NCBI RefSeq assembly: GCF_964355755.1
Contig: NC_092680.1
Span: 10,021,001 to 10,085,000, forward strand
DNA: 64,000 bases
DNA from: Antedon mediterranea
Taxonomy: Eukaryota; Echinodermata; Crinoidea; Comatulida; Antedonidae
Direction: 5' to 3'
Below, in pieces: positions 34,375 through 46,559 of this stretch (position 1 is its first letter; each line of letters starts with the position of its first letter). The translations under genes were made by a program, and so were the position numbers. The notes beneath the pieces were generated by a model. The model was not told the origin of the DNA. It saw nothing but the letters and a program-made list of their open reading frames with translations, and did not search any database.

Positions 34375-37300
34375 ATACTATAATAATAATAATAATTTAT
34401 TTGGAAAACGCTTTTTGAACAGCGGCACACATAATAATGGTGCATCCTTAAAACAATTAAACATACAATATAAAAAATATGAGTATAAAAATAAAGATAA
34501 ACTAGATTAAAACAGATAATACTCAGATAAAACGGAAGTTCGATAAAACCAAATTAAAAATAAACTGTAATACTAAAACCAATTAAATGCAACCCACATA
34601 CATAAGCTTGGACACTAAATTAGCATATCAATTAGTATATGAACAAATGAATATACAGTACTTAGAATCTATGTTAAGATATACACATTCTTGATACACA
34701 GTGTCTACCAGCAAAAATAATAAGGAACAATAGGAACCCAAATTAGGGACATCAATAAACAGGAAAGCATAGATTAAATTATTTCAGCTGTGGTGAATTA
34801 TTTGATGACTGTAAACAGAATTAAGATAACTAAACCAACTTACATACAATAAAAAAATTAAAAAAAATCATTCGATAATGTTAGACTTTATACGTTGTCT
34901 AAAGGCCCATGCTTTCTTAAGATATGATTTGCAGAATTTATCAAGAATGTCATGGGCTTTGTTTACCATATTAATCGACATTGTTGGAATGAGAACAGAA
35001 CAATCACCACCAAGTATAATCATTAAGATAACCTCTGAATTATTTAACTGGAGTGAATTCCATAGATCTGAAAGACCAGAATCATTAAGGTTTTGTTCCA
35101 AGCATTCAAATTCTGAAATTCGCACTTCTTGTAGTACTTTACAATTTAACATAAAATGATATAAATCTTCAGGTTCATCCTTACATAACATACAATTACC
35201 AGTATTATTCATATCCCATTTACTTAATCTACTTTCAAGTTGAAGAGTATTTGACCTTGCCTTAAATTTCAATTGAGCACCATGAAAATCAGTTTTAACA
35301 GTAAGATAATTTTCTAACTCAGGCATTTTTTTAAATTTAACATAAAGTGATAATGATGGTTTGGTACAGCTTTTATTAAACCAATCCAATTCATACATTT
35401 GACGATTAACACACTTAAAAGATTTAAACCATGCTGAATCTATAGGTATGTTATTTGAAAATACATGATTAAATCCAGTATTATTCAGAATACTTTTAAT
35501 TGAGTTTAACCATCGCCATTTTATATTAACATTATTGTCATGCAAGGTAAATAATGCATGCAACAGCAGCTTTGGCCAACGATGGGCTTCTAAGTTGATA
35601 AGCCTGTCAAAATATTTAATTTTTATTTCATTATGGGTATTTTCAATGCTATCCCATCCTAAGTCACCCAACAGAGCCAATGATGGCGTGTTCCTCGGTG
35701 CTTTTAGTAGTGTTTTAGCCATTTGTAGCTGAATGTTTTCGATTTTTTTTGTAATCACTGGCACTATAAGCTGATATTGCACATGCATAGTTAATTGAAG
35801 GTAGTGCTATAGTTTTCCACAAGATATTACCAAAATAAATCCTATTAAAATCATTAAAAATGGACTTGATATATCCAATTAATCTATTTCCTTTTCTAAC
35901 TACATCATTAACATGTATACTTTCGGAGAAGTTTCTTGAAATATTCACTCCCAAGTATTTGTAACAATCTACTTCTTTGATGAAGTGGTTTACAAGAGGC
36001 CATTGTTTAGTTTTATTAGTACGTTTACCAACAACCACAACATTTGATTTGTCATAATTAAAGTTAAGTTTCCATTTTTTGGAGAAAATTCCAGCGATAG
36101 ATAACATTTTCTCCAGATCATTTTCATCTTTAGCAATCAAGACAACGTCGTCAGCCCAAAAAAGACAGCTAATTTTTGTGCCTAAAGTATGACATCCGAC
36201 ATTTTCATTATATAACATTTTGGAGAGTTCATTTATAAAAATACAGAATAAGGTCGGTGATAATACGCAGCCTTGCTTAACCCCTTCATCGACATCAAAA
36301 TAATCAGTTACAATATCACCAAACTTAACATTACATTTGACGTTTGTATAAAGTTTATCAATAATTTTCCAGACTTTACCAGTATTCCATGCTATTGACA
36401 AAAGGCCATTACGCCAAACCGTGTCAAAAGCCTTACGGAAATCCAGGAAGGCTAAGTATGTTAACTTATTTTCCGCATTTCGCGTAGCCAATATGCTTTT
36501 AAGTGTAAATATGTGGTCCTCACATCTATGATTTTTCCTAAAGCCTCCCTGGATTTCCGTAAGAATACTATTACTCTCAAGAAATTCTGAGATACGATCA
36601 CAAATAATACGATTGAAAATTTTAGCAACACATGATGATAATGTGATACCTCTATAGTTATTTAAATCGTTCTTGCTACCTTTTTTATGGATAGGTATAA
36701 TGATCCCTTTATTCCACTCGGTGGGAATTTTCTCTGATTTAACAAAATAGTTAAAAAGATATGTAAGTGACCTAATAAGGCAGTCACCTCCGTTCTTTAA
36801 CAATTCGTTAGTGATGCCATCAACACCAGGTGCTTTATTGTTTTTAGAACGAAGTATTGAACTTTTAACATCTTCAAATGAAATTCTTATATCATCCAGT
36901 ACTTTTTGTGGATCATCATTAACATAATTTATATAATTTTCCCTAATATCAGAAACATGACTATTGATAACTATATCATTATAAGTATTGACACCAGTTT
37001 GATTACCCAAGTTACTCCAATAAATTTTAATCAAGTTAGCCATAACCTGTTTGTCTGAGGTAACTTGTGTAGAGTCGGGAATTTTTAGGTTAGAAGGAAC
37101 AATTACCTTCTTAGGCCCCCTTAATTCGTTCCAAAAGTCTTTAGAACTCTGACCACCTGCTTTCGCTATGGCAACACTTTTGTCAACTTTCAATTGCATC
37201 ATTTTATTTTTTATTACATTTTTCGCTTGAGTTTTTTTCATTTTATAATCCTTCCATAAAGCATCCCCCTTATCAAGATCTGCCCTATTATGTTTAGACC

Positions 37301-38149
37301 ATGCACGATGCTCCTTACAAGCACGTTTACGTTCTTGAATGGCAGTGTCTATTGTCTTATCCCACCATTGTTTACTTTTGCTTTTAACATCCTTAAAGCC
37401 AATTGTATTATTAGTAACTGAAATAAGAGTATCTTTCCATTTTTCCCAACCATAATTTATATCACTAATATCCTCAAGGTTATTATTAAACCAAATGTTG
37501 TCAAATTTATCAATAATTGAATTTTTGTAAGCAGACCAGTCTTGATCGCTTTTAATATTCCAAACTTGTCGTTTATTATCATTCGAATTTTTTACATTAG
37601 TATTATATTCAACTTTAAGATAGGCTAGTAGCACATTATGGTCACTACCCATGTGGTAGTTTCTTTCCTCATCGATGACCATTTTATGTATAAATTTATC
37701 GACACTACACGAGGAAAGCACATAATCAATGCAGCTTGAGTGTGGGTGTCTAAACCAAGTTATCTTTCCAAAACATTTTTGTGAGCAGTTTAGAATATTT
37801 AGCCCTGTGTCAATACTAAAATTTATCAAACGCTCCCCATTAGAATTAATTATGGGATCACCATTACTTACATTATTACCTATTCTGCCATTAAAATCGC
37901 CTACAATTAAGATAAGTGGGTCACAATTTTCAACTTCATTTTCAATTTGAATTATTTCAGAGAGTAGTTGGTTATATAGTTCATCAGCAAGGTCAGGATT
38001 AGACCCCTCTACTGGAAAATATACCACAGCAATATTAAGCAATTTATCACAAATTTTAACACGAATCCAACATCTCTCAATGTCATCACAAAACGAATCA
38101 TAAAGATTATCATCTAAAACAGTTACTTTATCTACTAATATAAATATAT
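34375..38149 (-). mobile_element. minus-strand LINE, 5'-truncated in the endonuclease
   Basis: The 3' end carries a 3' UTR of about 490 bp and a (TTA)n tail (34380-34397 on the plus strand). ACCTCT at 34369-34374 and 38150-38155 may be the target duplication. The open frame reaches the 5' boundary without a start codon, so the N-terminal endonuclease is cut. The rest of the coding region is close to intact. Confidence 0.8.
34868..38149 (-). pseudogene. LINE endonuclease-reverse transcriptase, one frameshift
   Basis: The first frame (38149 to about 35750) has LILIVGDFNGRIGN and MGSDHNVLLAYL (endonuclease GDFN and SDH), NNKAPGVDGITNELLKN, IPIHKKGSKNDLNNYRGITL, LAFLDFRKAFDTVWRNGLL, DEGVKQGCVLSPTLF and the catalytic CLFWADDVVLIA. 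KYLGVNISRNF and LPSINYACAISAY follow. A single slip in an eight-A run near 35742-35750 shifts the frame; the second frame continues KKIENIQLQMAKTLLKAPRN and ends with a zinc-knuckle-like CMLCKDEPEDLYHFMLNC (CX2CX8HX4C) and a stop at 34868. Apart from the slip and the missing N-terminus it looks young. The slip could also be a sequencing error. Confidence 0.85.
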
Positions 38150-38155
38150 ACCTCT

Positions 38156-38985
38156 GGATTTACTTCACTATCTTTTTGTTGATGCGCCAGAGAGATGTAA
38201 TAAGAACACTAGAGGGCGTACGCTAGACTGAAAAGTGATTCCAACAGGAGAGGAACCAACAATATGGTGGCCGTAAATGTGTTCAAAAACATTATTTAAT
38301 ATAAAAAATAATAATCTAATATATATATTACATTAAGACCACATAAGAACACATATTCTTGTCAAAGCACAGTGAAGTTTTTATAAAATGAAATAATAAT
38401 AATAATAATTATTGTTAACCGCAATAGAATGAATAATTTCTTTTTATACGAGGATCATGTAGAATGCGTTCGCGTTTATTATACACTCAATGATTGCGCT
38501 GCGTACCGTTCTCACGCAGATATAGGCTAAAAAAACAGTAGCAGTGCGTACAGCGTAGGGCATATCTGATTGGTCGATTGCAGTCGCCATTTTTCCCTCT
38601 CTACGGAGAATCACTTTTGAAATGCGATAACATTAAAAGATTGCCATCCAGCCTGCGGCTATTACATATCACTGGTTAATGCTCACATGTGGCGATACAC
38701 TTGGCATGTGTACAAATAGGTATTTTTATTTTATTTTATTAAACTCTTTAAAATAACATGAATTGACAATTAATATTTATATGTTAGAATATTTTATTTT
38801 AAGTGTATATCATAATTGTATTACATTTGAGTTGAATAGTCGTTACTTTAAAGCTGTAGGCCCCCACCACACACTTTTATATAGGCCTACGCCTAGACTG
38901 AGGCCTAGAGGCCTAGCCTAGGCCTACTTAGCCTAGCATAGCATTAGGCATATGTAGCACGAGGCCTTTCCCAACTCGTTAGGTG
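38156..38985. other. inverted-repeat remnants, no gene
   Basis: An imperfect inverted pair, GAAAAGTGATTCCAACAGG with AATATGGTGGCCG (38230-38275) and CGCCATTTTTCCCTCTC with GAATCACTTTTG (38585-38625), suggests a 390-bp MITE. TAGGCCTA-rich sequence follows at 38880-38965. Confidence 0.4.
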
Positions 38986-40735
38986 GATAAGAAAGCTTTT
39001 GGTCCTACTAGGGTCCTACTAAACACCACCAGATACCACCAAATACCTACCAGAGCAACAAATCCTACCACCAGAGAGCAGCCACCTGTTTGGAATGTAT
39101 TATTAATGGTATATTACAAATTTCATAGCTTATTTCTTTCAGAAACTGATAAAATTAAAGTTAAAAGTGAATTTCTCGCTGTCGCCTTACCAGAATCAAA
39201 TGCGTTCGAACTTCGAAACAGTAACGAAACGAACGCGTTCATCCGTGTCTATTGTATATTGTATTCAGCGGTCAACTGTGAGGCACTACCGATGCATTTA
39301 TTTGGTCAAATAAATTCTGTGTGCACTAACATTTATTATTCATTTCATTCCAGACAAACATCGAATCATCGCCACTAACATGCTGGTTAAAATCTTAATA
39401 AAAATTACTTTAGATAACAAATTTAAACAAGATGACATCGAAAATAGTCTTTTTTTTTAATGAAACCATAGAATTTACTATAAGTACGGTCATTTCAGTA
39501 AATCCGACACGCCATCTGTCCGTGATGGTATTCTGTTCAACAATGCGTGTGTGATTTGATCATATAAAATTGTACCCAAAGTATTTATTCAAAACAATCC
39601 AAATGTTATCATTTTCGATTTTCAATTCATGTAATTATTCTTCCGAAAGTCGATTATTATTTAAAATTCGTTTACGCATTCTGGAGAAATTGTACAAAGA
39701 CATCTTCTTGGTACAAAAATACAAAAGAATATTACGCACAGAATTAATGAAGGTTATTTTTTCAAACCAAGGTTTATTTGGATGCGAAGACAAACATGAC
39801 TTCCAAAAAATGTCGATTTAGGCCTACTAAAGGAAAGAATCTTTAAAGAAAATCCTGATTTTGTTAAAATACGCTATTTTGCCGCCGAAATCAAACACAT
39901 GGTTGCCGTTTGATTGGAAGAAAAATTCTAATAATATATTGAAATTAGCAACTAAAACATTAAAAGTAGCCGACCTGATTGACAAGATAAAGGATCGTGA
40001 AACCAACAAGCCATTTTACCCCTTTTGTATGATAAACTTCCACGTTTACTTTTATTGTATGTTTTGTTAAGTTATCGTATCGTTTTTGCCATACGAAACA
40101 TGATAAAAACTAAATAACCGGCCGTAATGAAAGAAATTGCGCAATCGATTGGTGTATTTTTTTGTACCAATATTTATTAAACAGAATACCATCACTGACA
40201 GAAAGGATTGTCGGATTACTGGAATGACCGTAGACAATAGTATGGTTTCATTAAAAAAGGACGAACAAAATATCAACCAAAGAATATAGTTGCTTTAAGT
40301 TTTATTTACTTTTAAATGTTATTATAGTGTACAAAAAGAATTTCTGATTTTATTTGACCAAATAAATGCTGTGAGAGCAGTTGACCGAGTAACAAACGCG
40401 TTATTTATTTTGAACTGTTATAGTGATTTATTTGACCAAATAAATGCATCGGTAGCACCTCATAGTTGACCGCCAAATACAATAGACACGGACGAACGCG
40501 TTCGTTTCGTTACTGAGTGTTACGAAGTTGAACGCATTCGATTCTGGAAAGGCGACGGCGAGAAATTCACTTTTAACTTTGATTTTATCGGTTTCTGAAA
40601 GAATTGAACCTTGAAATTTGTAATATACCATTAATAATACATTCCAAACAGGTGGCTGCTCTCTGGTGTTAGGATTTGTTGCTCTGGTGGTATCTGGTGG
40701 TATCTGGTGGTGTTTAGTAGGACCGGTCCTACTAG
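38986..40735. mobile_element. TIR element with ~350-bp arms
   Basis: The left arm (about 38998-39340) and right arm (about 40390-40733) are inverted copies. They start GGTCCTACTAAACACCACC and run through GCAGCCACCTGTTTGG, GATAAAATTAAAGTTAAAAG and AACGAACGCGTTC to TTTATTTGGTCAAATAAA. Similarity is high but indels and a duplicated GGTATCTGGT unit occur on the right. The centre is taken up by a second, nested TIR element. A related terminus occurs at 62637-62660 upstream of NOL6. Open frames here are non-homologous short pieces. Confidence 0.7.
39453..40262. mobile_element. nested TIR element
   Basis: Arms of about 90 bp: left TTTTTTAATGAAACCATAG, CGGTCATTTCAGTAA, GTGATGGTATTCTGTT; right inverted, with the same blocks. 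It sits inside the 38986-40735 element. The interior has short, broken frames (72-83 codons), Lys-rich, not recognised, possibly a decayed transposase. Confidence 0.6.
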
Positions 40736-40926
40736 TCTAGTACTAAACACCAAACTGAAACAAACGAGACCAAAACATGTTGCAAATACCTATGCCTGCC
40801 AAACGAGAGTAGATAATTGTTAATTAATTATGAAACCTAACTTTTATGTGGTCCGATTTTATGTTAAAAACGATGAATTTCAACAAAAACTAGGCCTAGG
40901 CTAAGCCTAAATAAAACCAAACGTAT

Positions 40927-41180
40927 CTATCTAGGCCTAGCTAGGCTACTACAGTTTCGCACCACACTGTTATATATCTTCAATTTCTCACCTAAATTCT
41001 TTCTCATACCCACATCATACAATTTTGGGCCATTATGTAACAATACATGTTCCCATGATTTAGCGACCGTTAAATTACCTTTATCACAATAAAAAATGCC
41101 TTTCAAAACAGCTCCTTTTCCTCGAACACTTTGATCCAATTGCGGCCATTTTAGAATCAGAAAATTGCCAGGAATCAATT
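40927..41180 (-). CDS. unrecognised open segment, possible exon
   Basis: Minus strand, 83 open codons with a mixed composition (QLIPGNFLILKWPQLDQSV, then GKGAVLKGIFYCDKGNLTVA, then KSWEHVLLHNGPKLYDVGMR). A GTGAGA donor-like site follows GMRKNL. No ATG begins the frame; it would start at TTG or come from a splice, and an in-frame TAA lies a few codons upstream. I do not recognise the family; a transposon remnant is also possible. Confidence 0.25.
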
Positions 41181-41722
41181 GTATGTTTTATTTTCTGTTT
41201 TTATTTTTATACTGCAGAGAGTGGTTTTATAAAGAACCCGCTGTACATATCAAAACGACGACGACATGAGTTCGTACATATATTTTATTTTTAAACAGTT
41301 TTAAAAATCATAAACCATATTTTGTTCAGCTAGGTTAGGTTCACATTCAGAAATTATCATGATGTTCTATATGAACCTGCAGGAAGTCGTTAACGTGATC
41401 TAGAATATCACGTTAATTCCGGCTAACGTGCTCTCGTAGAGCCTATCATAATCATGCTCTTGCGAAGTTATCAGGATATATTAGACACCGTTATATGCAG
41501 AGACAAAATTCAACCAATCAGCGCTTGGTTATTTACTGCGTCATCGGCCACCCACCGGAAGAAGTCACCATTGTTGTTGTTTTGATTTCTTTGACCGTCA
41601 ACTTCAACAAGTTGTTTTTGTTTTGATTGTTAAATTGCTTGGGTTTAACGCACTATATCATACATCAAGTTAGTTAGACGATTAAAGAATGAAATATCGA
41701 AATCAGGAGAACGATCCAGAAG
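41181..41722. other. no gene seen
   Basis: It contains TATCACGTTAATTCCGGCTAACGTG (41405-41432) and other short palindromic pieces. Nothing else is supportable. Confidence 0.35.
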
Positions 41723-41726
41723 TTAA

Positions 41727-42352
41727 AGACCCCTTCCCTGCAATTTTGGACGTTTTTTGGAAAATAATACATATATATCACTTTAAAAACATTAAACCAT
41801 GTCATTCCTTGTCTTAAATGTACGTTTTATGGTAAATTATGAAAAAAAGTGAGAAACAATGCACTACCTAAGTAGCTCGCGGCGATCGACCTCTCGTGGA
41901 CGGTCTTAGGCCTAGCCTAGCTAGGCTTAGTTTTGTAGGCCTAGCTGGTAAACATCGATAACGTACGAACATCGTACGCTAGCTATATACCTAGCCTGAC
42001 GTTGTATAGTTGCTGCATTAATTGTCTTTCTATTTTTGCCAGACTCCGTTGATACAAATTGGGGAAAACCCGGTATTTTCGCTGAAAAGTTAGGAGTCTT
42101 CCATTTGTTTTGGCTTCACGATCGATCGAAAAGTGGGCGAATTACAGGTGAAAAACAAAAATATCAATCCGCGCGCAGTGCATTTTGGGATTTATAGCGG
42201 GCCGCTATAATTATTAGAATCGATTTATTTTTCACATTTTTAACCGTTTAAAGACGAAAAAAGTTATCGCAATAGGACCATATAGTATTATTTTTACATT
42301 AAATATAGTTTGTGATCTTAAATTAGATCTAAAAAACGTAGGGAATGGGGCT
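41727..42352. mobile_element. TTAA-flanked TIR element
   Basis: 626 bp. Left end AGACCCCTTCCCTGCAATTT, right end (other strand) AGCCCCATTCCCTACGTTTT. TTAA flanks both sides (41723-41726, 42353-42356). Non-coding; TTAA-specific group such as Kolobok or piggyBac. Confidence 0.65.
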
Positions 42353-42796
42353 TTAATGTGAAACAGCCAGGACTATTTCGAAAGCTAGACTCAAAAAGCT
42401 AACCCACACTCGATCCACCACAAAGGCATGCACGACCTTATAAAGGCTGACACTATTATGCATGCACTATTTTGTAAACTATTGATTTTTAACCACGAAA
42501 TGGATAATAAAATATCGTTGTGATGCATGTGTAGATGATTTCATATTCTTGACGGGAAACTGATTGTTTAAACAAAACTAATTCCTAAATAGACATTGTA
42601 CATTTTTAGGCCGAATTTTTTTTTCCATGAAGTAAAACATGTATTGTACGTAAACTGTGGGGGTAGGGCCTACTTACTAACTATTCTAGACCTATATGGA
42701 TGCATATTAAATATTGTTGTCAAGAATTTCTTTCAGTAAATACATTAAAATTAAAGTACTGTAATGTAATTAATAAAATATTCGATGTAGTATAGT
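42353..42796. other. no gene seen
   Basis: AT-rich spacer between two TIR elements. Confidence 0.4.
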
Positions 42797-44569
42797 CTAC
42801 GCTCGCGCTAACCGCTCGCCAATTCGCCAATGGCGACTGGAGTCTCCATTTGGCGAAAATAATTATCGCCTCGTTCGCCAAATTGGCGAAAATACATTTC
42901 CAAGCCTAGGCCTAGCCTGGTCGGCGTGACTTCTTATGGGAGCGAGAATTCGCCACACTTCGGTACTTTCTGACTCGGGTACACTTTTTACCACAACAGC
43001 ATTTTATGTGACGACGTCACGATCGCCGTGTTAATTGTTTTAGTTCTGTTTAAACATGCGCAGAGCGTGCCTCGATGACGTTTTAATGACACACAGTTAA
43101 TGTGATTGGTTCGTGGCCGGCCGTCGTCGACGTGATGATGAGCGAATAAAAGGGGAAGTCCCTATTCTTCGACGTAGAAAATGAACTTCGAGAAGAAAAT
43201 GTAAACAGAAACATGTGGACGAATACTTCCGTAAACGAGGCTGTTCTGTTATTTATAAAGGGGAATTTTAAATTTAACAAAGTAATTACCTCAATAGTAT
43301 ATAATGTTAACATGTTTAATTTTATTTCCCTTTCGATTATTCTAACCGAAAGTTGCGCTTTAAATTGAATAGCTAAGAAACAGCGTATACTGCAACGGCA
43401 ACCATGGCCAAAGCGCGTTTCGGCCGCCTACATAGAATGGGTTACGGCCGCTGCATAGCAAATTCAAAGCTTCTTAAATTTCTGCGGTACTTTTCTTGTT
43501 TTATATAATACTAATAGATTGATAAATATTCCAATTATTAAATAATTTAATAAATCGGTAAAATTGACGTTTCGAAGCAAATATTCCATGATGAGAGGTG
43601 ACATTTTTCGACATGCCTCGTGTGCGGCAAAGACTAGTTCAGAAAATGGAACAGTCCACTGCGGGGGTTATCCAATCATTAATTAACGCGCTAATACATG
43701 CATACCATGCACATTGCCTGGGCGACGGTAATTTAGTAATAAGCGGAGAACTGAATCCCCCGTAAGGAAAATGGTAAACACTGATATTTATGGTAGGGAT
43801 TATTTTTTTCAGGGGTTGGTCTTGTTGGCCTCTTCGCACGAGGTCCACGCAAAGTCAAATAAAACGATGTGTTTTATCAAACAGAAATATAAATTAGCTT
43901 TAATTCAATACTAAATTAGCCAGATTTTGATAATGAGAAAGACTCAAAAATTCAATTTTTATCGTTAAAATTGACATTTGAGGCGGATGTACATAATAAT
44001 AATAACCGATTTACATATCAAAATAAAGAGTATTTAAAGCCTGATAACATGCAACAAAAATTACTCCACCACCTATTATGGACCTCGTGCGATCGGGTGC
44101 GAAAATGGGTAGGTGTTTTCCAAAGTTATTTTTAGCGCGCGGATTTCGGCTCGCCGGCTTTTGTACCTCATTTTTAACTCGCGTTTTCTATTAAAATATT
44201 TAATAAACATAGATTATAAATATATAAAAATAATCCCTTAAACAAGATCTTTCCAGGCATATAATTTTTATTCTCATGGGTACATAAGAAATAGTATATT
44301 TTTAACTTCAAAGACACGTCACTTTTTGAAATTTCACGAACGTGTTAAAATCCCGGTAACGAAAATCAGGTTCATTGGGATACCTAATAATAATATAAAT
44401 GTAAAAGAAATAAAATATAAAAAAAATACATGCATTATTTATTTAATAAACATTTTTTTGAATTTTTATGGTTTTTTAAATTTGGCTAAAGGATTTTCAA
44501 TTTGGCTAATGTATTTCAAAACCTTTCGCCATTTTGGCGAACAAAAATTTGACCTTAGCGCGAGCGTAG
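42797..44569. mobile_element. TIR element CTACGCTCGCGCTAA, 5-bp target duplication
   Basis: 1773 bp with perfect 15-bp ends CTACGCTCGCGCTAA / TTAGCGCGAGCGTAG, flanked by ATAGT at 42792-42796 and 44570-44574. Subterminal TTGGCGAAAAT-type motifs appear on both sides in inverted orientation (42830-42900 and 44500-44545). The interior is non-coding by eye; frames at 43083 and 43639 (minus) show no domain. The superfamily is unassigned. Confidence 0.75.
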
Positions 44570-44574
44570 ATAGT

Positions 44575-45555
44575 ATGGTGTGATTTAATAGACCATTATG
44601 TATGTATCATTTGACGGGGCACTAAAAAATATGTATAGCCTGGTAAATAAATTTGTCCACTTTTAATCCATCGTGCAAATAGAGAGTGTACGATTGAATG
44701 TTTTGTACTGTAGTGTACTTGCCAACACCATTTTCAAACAAGATGAGATTTTTATAGTTAAAATTATGTGTTTTGAAACCTATGTTCTGTAAAATTAATA
44801 AATATCATCGATTATGAACGTTCTTTATTACTGCCGAAATTATAACAACTTTGGAATGGTAAGCGTAAATGAGGTGAAATTACAGACAGACCAAGTTTGT
44901 TTTCAAATTAATTCACGCTCGCTACTTAGGCCTACTTTTTGACCCAAAATATTTGAAGCAAAGATGCCATGGCTCATCCGCAAAAAAACCATGGACAACG
45001 CCTATTATTATTATTTGTTATCTTAGGCCTACTGGCTAGCTACTACATAGAGGCCCACACTACAAAAACAAATCAACAATCCCTTCCCATGTGTGCTCCG
45101 AACATGTGTGTTTGGCCTTTCATGCATCAGTGCACCTCATTAGCATACTAATATCACGAATGATGTTAAATTCTTTGTGAACGCTCTTCCTGTTAACATG
45201 ATATTCAATATCACGTAACGAAAGCACGATAAAATCTTATGTGAACGTGACTATTGAAAGTTGTTTATTGAGGTTACGAAGCAAAACAATGGAACCTACG
45301 AAGTCAACAACGTAGCCTATGTTCTATCTACAAATCTACTTCGTAGGTAAAGTTGCAGTATTTTCTTTCTGTCTTGTAAATGCTTCACAGGTGTGAACAA
45401 ATTGCATCCTATTAGAAACAAAAACTTTACTATTTATTATATGAAATGTTTAATTTAATGATTATCTGACAGTGAATTACAGTATAGTATTACAATATCA
45501 GTCTAGATTGGCAGTCAATTGAAGATACAGCATGGACTACCATCTGACCATCCAC
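44575..45555. other. mostly unassigned; one short secreted-type ORF
   Basis: It contains a small ORF at 44969-45151 and a short inverted pair, CCTACGAAGT / ACTTCGTAGG (45293-45348). No gene can be confirmed. Confidence 0.35.
44969..45151 (+). CDS. small ORF with signal-peptide-like start, uncertain
   Basis: 60 codons from an ATG. Residues 11-23 form a hydrophobic run (RLLLLFVILGLLASYY) after a basic start, and the C-terminal half has three Cys (MCAPNMCVWPFMHQC). It could be the first exon of a secreted peptide, but the frame crosses TAGGCCTA-type sequence common in non-coding DNA here. Low certainty. Confidence 0.2.
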   Translation: MAHPQKNHGQRLLLLFVILGLLASYYIEAHTTKTNQQSLPMCAPNMCVWPFMHQCTSLAY

Positions 45556-46194
45556 TGATTATCTGTACTACTGTGTATCTATGCCACAGCCTTCTCCTGT
45601 CCGGAGGGTGATTGCCAGTCGTCATCTCAAGCGACTCGATATTGACCTATTCGTAACTGATGTTCAAGAAATGCTCGAACCCATGTTGGATTTAGAATCA
45701 CCATTTTCTCCTGAAATGTACAACGATTCTCAAACCATGCTGTTGGACAAGTTTGCCCCTATACAAAATCATACCATTACTGTTCGTCCAAATACCAAGT
45801 GGTACAACGAGAAACTCCACAAGTCTAAATCAACTGAAACGCAAGTTGGAAAAACAATGGAAAAAATCTGGCTTAGAAGTTGACCATCAGGTTTTCCTGA
45901 CACAGTGTGATATCTACTATAGTATCAGTCACTTGTACTAGTAAAGACAAAATCGCCACATGGTATCTGAATCGCCACATGGTATCTGGATCAAATGAGT
46001 TGTTTTCTCTAATCAGGAACAACTTCTTAGATCAGGATAAGCTGCATCAGCCAGCAAACATAGGGCCTGATGATTTCAACAGATACTTCATTGACAAGAT
46101 CACTATGATTTGTCTGGTGTTGGATGCCACAACAGATGAAGATGACCTTTGACTTCTGACTAGTGTCTGCAGTGATCAGACATTAGAGCTTGCT

Positions 46195-46345
46195 AAAGGG
46201 GTCGTAAAACACACGGCCAGTCTGTGATTCTTTTTTGGCCAGCCTGTGGTCCGAGGGCGCTAGACATTTGGCCAGCCTGTGGTCCAGAGGGCGCTAGAAA
46301 TTTTCAGCAGCACGCACAATTTCTTCAAAACTTTAGAGGGCGCTA
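46195..46345. repeat. short tandem block GGCCAGCCTGTGGTCC inside LINE
   Basis: GGCCAGCCTGTGGTCC followed by GAGGGCGCTAGA is repeated in tandem with small changes, with a further AGAGGGCGCTA at 46335. It interrupts the LINE at 45560-46545 and is probably a small transposon fragment. Confidence 0.5.
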
Positions 46346-46368
46346 CCCAACATGTATTAACACAGTTT

Positions 46369-46408
46369 TATTAATTATTGTAGTACAGTAATACTACAAT
46401 AATTAATA
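46369..46408. other. perfect 17-bp-arm hairpin
   Basis: TATTAATTATTGTAGTA, loop CAGTAA, and the exact inverted copy TACTACAATAATTAATA. AT-rich stem; possibly a small transposon scar within the LINE remnant. Confidence 0.55.
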
Positions 46409-46559
46409 CCTCTCTTGAGTCAGCAAAAGTATCACTGATATTTAGGTATGCTGTTATTACACCGCTACTGAAAAGCTCCAACCTTGATACAAATGTACTG
46501 GGCAACTACAGACCCATCTCAAATTTCTCGTATGTATTTCAAAAATGTTTTTACCTTGA

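Larger units (their letters stand above)
45560..46545 (+). pseudogene. decayed CR1/L2-type LINE
   Basis: Pieces in different frames follow LINE order: SRHLKRLDIDLFVTDVQEML, LLDKFAPIQNHTITVRPNT, KWYNEKLHKSK (linker between endonuclease and RT), GLEVDHQVFLTQCD, ANIGPDDFNRYFIDKI, and after an interruption RYAVITPLLKSSNLDTN with NYRPISNF (RT motifs 1-2). Multiple frameshifts; the 3' half is absent. A 150-bp foreign block (46195-46345) interrupts it. Confidence 0.7.

Noticed and set aside
34375-38149. A programmed frameshift as firm claim
   Set aside because: Only one copy is visible; a homopolymer sequencing error or decay explains it equally well.
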